NCBI GenBank assembly: GCA_009777135.1
Contig: WRMM01000095.1
Coordinates: 1-7,121, forward strand
Source of the DNA: Candidatus Fibrimonadales bacterium
GTDB taxonomy: Bacteria; Fibrobacterota; Fibrobacteria; Fibrobacterales; Fibrobacteraceae
DNA length: 7,121 bases
Direction of reading: 5' to 3'
Each line of letters opens with the position of its first letter. The first letter of the stretch is position 1. Below the pieces are notes generated by a model that saw only the letters and a program-made list of their open reading frames with translations, made no database searches and was not told the origin of the DNA. A program made the position numbers and the translations under genes. Shown piece by piece: positions 5,446 to 7,121 of the stretch.

Positions 5446-6540
5446 ATGGGTTTCAAATGCGGTATTGTTGGCTTGCCAAATGTTGGCAAAAGCACTATTT
5501 TTAATGCTATTACGAATGCGGGCGCAGAAAGCGCAAATTATCCTTTTTGCACAATAAATCCAAATGTTGGGATGGTAAATGTGCCGGATAAGCGGCTAAA
5601 TGCGATTGCCAAGGTTTATAATCCAAAAAATCTTGTTCCCGCTGTTACGCAGTTTGTGGATATTGCCGGGCTTGTTAAGGGAGCGGCTCAGGGTGAAGGC
5701 CTGGGCAATCAATTTTTGACACATATCAGGGAATGCGAAGCCATTATGGAAGTGGTACGCTGCTTTGACGACGAGAATATAATTCATGTGCATGAGAGCG
5801 TGAATCCGCTGCGGGATGTTGAGATTATAGAAACGGAGCTTATATTAAAAGATTTGGATAGCGTGGAAAAGCGACTCGCTCAAGAAACCAAAAACGCTCG
5901 CATTGGAACGGCAAAGGCAAAAGACAGGCTGGCTATGTGCGAGGCTTTGCACAAGCACTTGGGCGAGGGCAAGGCGGCTAGGGATTTTGAAAAAAGCGAG
6001 GCTGCCCAAGAGATTATTTTTGAACTGGCGTTATTGACAGCAAAACCGATTTTTTACTGCGCAAATGTTGGCGAAGACGATGTGCTAACAGGCAATGCAT
6101 ATACAGAAGAATTAAAAAAATACGCTGCCGAGCGAGGCCAAGACGTGGTGATTATCTGCGGCAAGATTGAAGAGGAACTGTCTTCTATGGAGGCAGAAGA
6201 GAAAACAGAATTTTTAAAAGATTTGGGCATGGCAGAAAGCGGTTTGGACCAAGCTGTGCACAAGGGCTATGCGATTCTGGGTTTGCAAACATTTTTTACA
6301 GCGGGCGAAAAGGAAGTTCGCGCATGGACATTCCACAAAGGCTGGAAGGCTCCAGCTTGCGCAGGCGTTATTCACAGCGATTTTGAAAAAGGTTTTATTA
6401 GAGCAGAAACTTTGTCTTATGCGGATTTTGAGAAGCACGGCAGTTTGAATGCAGCAAAGGACGTGGGGCTTTTGCGTACTGAGGGCAAGGAGTATGAGGT
6501 AAAGGACGGGGATATTATGCTGTTTTTGTTTAATAATTAG
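5446..6540 (+). CDS. ychF: Ribosome-associated GTPase/ATPase YchF (OLA1 family)
   Basis: YchF is a widely conserved P-loop protein of the Obg-related group that prefers ATP over GTP, binds ribosomes and is linked to stress and translation control. The 364 residues match the family length of about 363. Motifs in order: P-loop GLPNVGKS at 9-16, switch II DIAGLVKGA at 72-80, the altered NxxE motif N207-V-G-E210 that replaces the GTPase NKxD and explains ATP use, and H114 in NIIHVHE at the family's catalytic-histidine position. An alpha-helical, charged segment occupies about 130-195. The C-terminal TGS domain is clear (FFTAGEKEVRAWTFHKG, then AGVIHSDFEKGFIRAE), and the end DGDIMLFLFNN matches the family's DGDV..F.FN. 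The start at 5446 gives the expected MGFKCGIVGLPN opening. exbD follows after 11 bp. Confidence 0.97.
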   Translation: MGFKCGIVGLPNVGKSTIFNAITNAGAESANYPFCTINPNVGMVNVPDKRLNAIAKVYNPKNLVPAVTQFVDIAGLVKGAAQGEGLGNQFLTHIRECEAIMEVVRCFDDENIIHVHESVNPLRDVEIIETELILKDLDSVEKRLAQETKNARIGTAKAKDRLAMCEALHKHLGEGKAARDFEKSEAAQEIIFELALLTAKPIFYCANVGEDDVLTGNAYTEELKKYAAERGQDVVIICGKIEEELSSMEAEEKTEFLKDLGMAESGLDQAVHKGYAILGLQTFFTAGEKEVRAWTFHKGWKAPACAGVIHSDFEKGFIRAETLSYADFEKHGSLNAAKDVGLLRTEGKEYEVKDGDIMLFLFNN

Positions 6541-6551
6541 GAAATTGGAAA

Positions 6552-6962
6552 ATGTCCTTTGTTAAAAAGTATAAAAATAAAGATAGCGGCAGCGGCATAG
6601 ACATTGCGCCTATGTTGGATATGGTGTTTATTTTGCTGATATTTTTTGTGGTTACAAGCTCTTTTGTTCGAGAAACTGGTTTGGATGTGAATAAGCCAAA
6701 GGCTAGCTCCGCGCAGGAACTTGCTAGAGAAAGCATTTTAATCGGCATTAGCCGCGAAGGAACAATTCATATAAACGAAAGTCAAGTTGATTTGCGGGCT
6801 TTGCGTTCCATTTTGCAGCAAATGGTAGCAGAAAAACCCGACCGCGCTGCTGTAATAGTAGCAGACCGAGACGCTCCCAGCGGCAAAGTGGTTGACGTTT
6901 TAGACGTATGCAACCTAGCTCGCATAAAAAAAGTGTCAATAGCGGCTAACGTCGCTGATTAA
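6552..6962 (+). CDS. exbD: ExbD/TolR-family biopolymer transport protein
   Basis: ExbD/TolR proteins work with an ExbB/TolQ partner in the inner membrane, using ion flow to energise TonB- or Tol-type work at the outer membrane. The 136-residue protein has a short basic cytoplasmic N-terminus (KKYKNK), one membrane helix at about 21-38 (MLDMVFILLIFFVVTSSF) with the ion-carrying Asp at D23, and a periplasmic domain. The segment RAAVIVADRDAP (98-109) followed by GKVVDVLDVCNLARIKKVSIAA matches the usual end of the ExbD fold. The length is typical (about 130-145). It sits 11 bp after ychF, preceded by A/G-rich GGAAA, so it is probably in the ychF transcript. No exbB/tolQ or tonB gene is nearby, which is unusual because exbB commonly lies directly upstream. 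ExbD versus TolR cannot be decided from this window. Confidence 0.92.
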   Translation: MSFVKKYKNKDSGSGIDIAPMLDMVFILLIFFVVTSSFVRETGLDVNKPKASSAQELARESILIGISREGTIHINESQVDLRALRSILQQMVAEKPDRAAVIVADRDAPSGKVVDVLDVCNLARIKKVSIAANVAD

Positions 6963-6963
6963 T

Positions 6964-6973
6964 TTTCTATATT
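6964..6973 (+). promoter_or_regulatory. Promoter -10 element for pckG (leadered)
   Basis: TTTC (6964-6967) plus TATATT (6968-6973) lies immediately after the exbD stop codon. If transcription starts about 7 bases downstream, as at the other elements, the start is near 6980 and pckG has a leader of about 35 bases. The core is identical to that of ntpI and of the lipoprotein gene. There is no terminator-like hairpin between exbD and this element, so read-through from exbD is also possible. Confidence 0.6.
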
Positions 6974-7003
6974 AATGCATGACTATTTTTTTAACACATA
7001 ACC

Positions 7004-7010
7004 AAGGAGA
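7004..7010 (+). promoter_or_regulatory. Strong Shine-Dalgarno site of pckG
   Basis: AAGGAGA lies 4 bases before the ATG at 7015. It fixes the pckG start. It is the only gene start directly behind a TTTCTA element in this window that also has a Shine-Dalgarno site. Confidence 0.85.
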
Positions 7011-7014
7011 TACG

Positions 7015-7121
7015 ATGTCGAATAGTTCACCCTCCAACCACGCAGGATTGAATGCGTGGGTCAAAGAAATCGCCGATCTTGTAGAGCCATCCAATATTTA
7101 TTGGGCTGATGGCAGCAAGGA
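7015..7121 (+). CDS. pckG: Phosphoenolpyruvate carboxykinase (GTP type), N-terminal fragment
   Basis: Only the first 35 codons plus two bases are present; the gene runs off the right edge. The peptide has the N-terminal wording of GTP-dependent PEPCK: a helix like NAWVKEIADLVEPSNIYW (13-30) followed by ADGSK, matching the family's WV.E...L..P..I.W.DGS.EE. The enzyme interconverts oxaloacetate plus GTP with PEP, CO2 and GDP in the cytoplasm. In succinate-forming anaerobes it often runs towards oxaloacetate, though direction cannot be read here. The catalytic P-loop and metal ligands lie outside the window, so the call rests on this short segment. It has its own promoter-like element and a strong ribosome-binding site, suggesting separate and strong expression. 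Confidence 0.85.
   Translation, partial: MSNSSPSNHAGLNAWVKEIADLVEPSNIYWADGSK

Noticed and set aside
5045..5557. 170-codon open frame on the plus strand opposite ntpI and overlapping ychF
   Set aside because: It is antisense to clearly conserved ntpI, has no recognisable family features, and crosses the divergent promoter region. It is a shadow frame.
5824..5833. TTTC-TATAAT on the minus strand inside ychF, a promoter-like match
   Set aside because: It matches the element core, but no start codon or meaningful reading frame follows it. It is the one TTTCTA in the window not at a gene start. An antisense transcript cannot be excluded but has no support.

Overview
This is a compact bacterial chromosomal segment of about 7.1 kb, nearly all coding, at moderate to low GC. 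It combines an MnmG of the Bacteroidetes/Chlorobi/Fibrobacter kind, a PorV/UPF0164-like outer-membrane barrel, a V-type (A/V) ATPase membrane sector, ExbD and a GTP-type PEP carboxykinase. It also carries an outer-membrane-type lipoprotein. Together these suggest a Gram-negative anaerobe of the FCB group, with Fibrobacterota my best guess. That placement is inference from protein wording, not a database match. No rRNA, tRNA, CRISPR array or mobile element is visible.

Layout, left to right. A lipoprotein gene runs off the left edge on the minus strand (1-258). It diverges across 36 bp from mnmG (295-2157, +). The PorV/UPF0164-like gene (2142-3137, +) overlaps the mnmG end by 16 bases. It meets the V-ATPase membrane genes tail to tail with no base between the two stop codons. 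Those genes are ntpI (5412-3610, -) followed by ntpK (3590-3138, -). ntpI diverges across 33 bp from ychF (5446-6540, +), which is followed after 11 bp by exbD (6552-6962, +). The first 35 codons of pckG start at 7015 and run off the right edge.

The genes serve separate housekeeping roles: tRNA wobble modification, ion-motive energy coupling, a translation-associated GTPase/ATPase, envelope energisation and C3/C4 carbon metabolism. NtpK keeps the residues used for Na+ binding in the Enterococcus hirae rotor ring, so the V-ATPase may be sodium-coupled.

The most interesting signal is in the gene starts. Five starts (lipoprotein, mnmG, PorV-like, ntpI, ychF) show the same arrangement: TTTC, then a TAnnTT hexamer, then 6 or 7 bases, then the start codon, with no usable Shine-Dalgarno site. 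A -10 element that close to the start predicts leaderless mRNA. The same element also precedes pckG, but there it is followed by a leader of about 35 bases with a strong Shine-Dalgarno site. At the two divergent junctions the opposing elements sit back to back and form near-palindromes. The window therefore suggests a lineage-specific compact promoter used for both leaderless and leadered transcripts.
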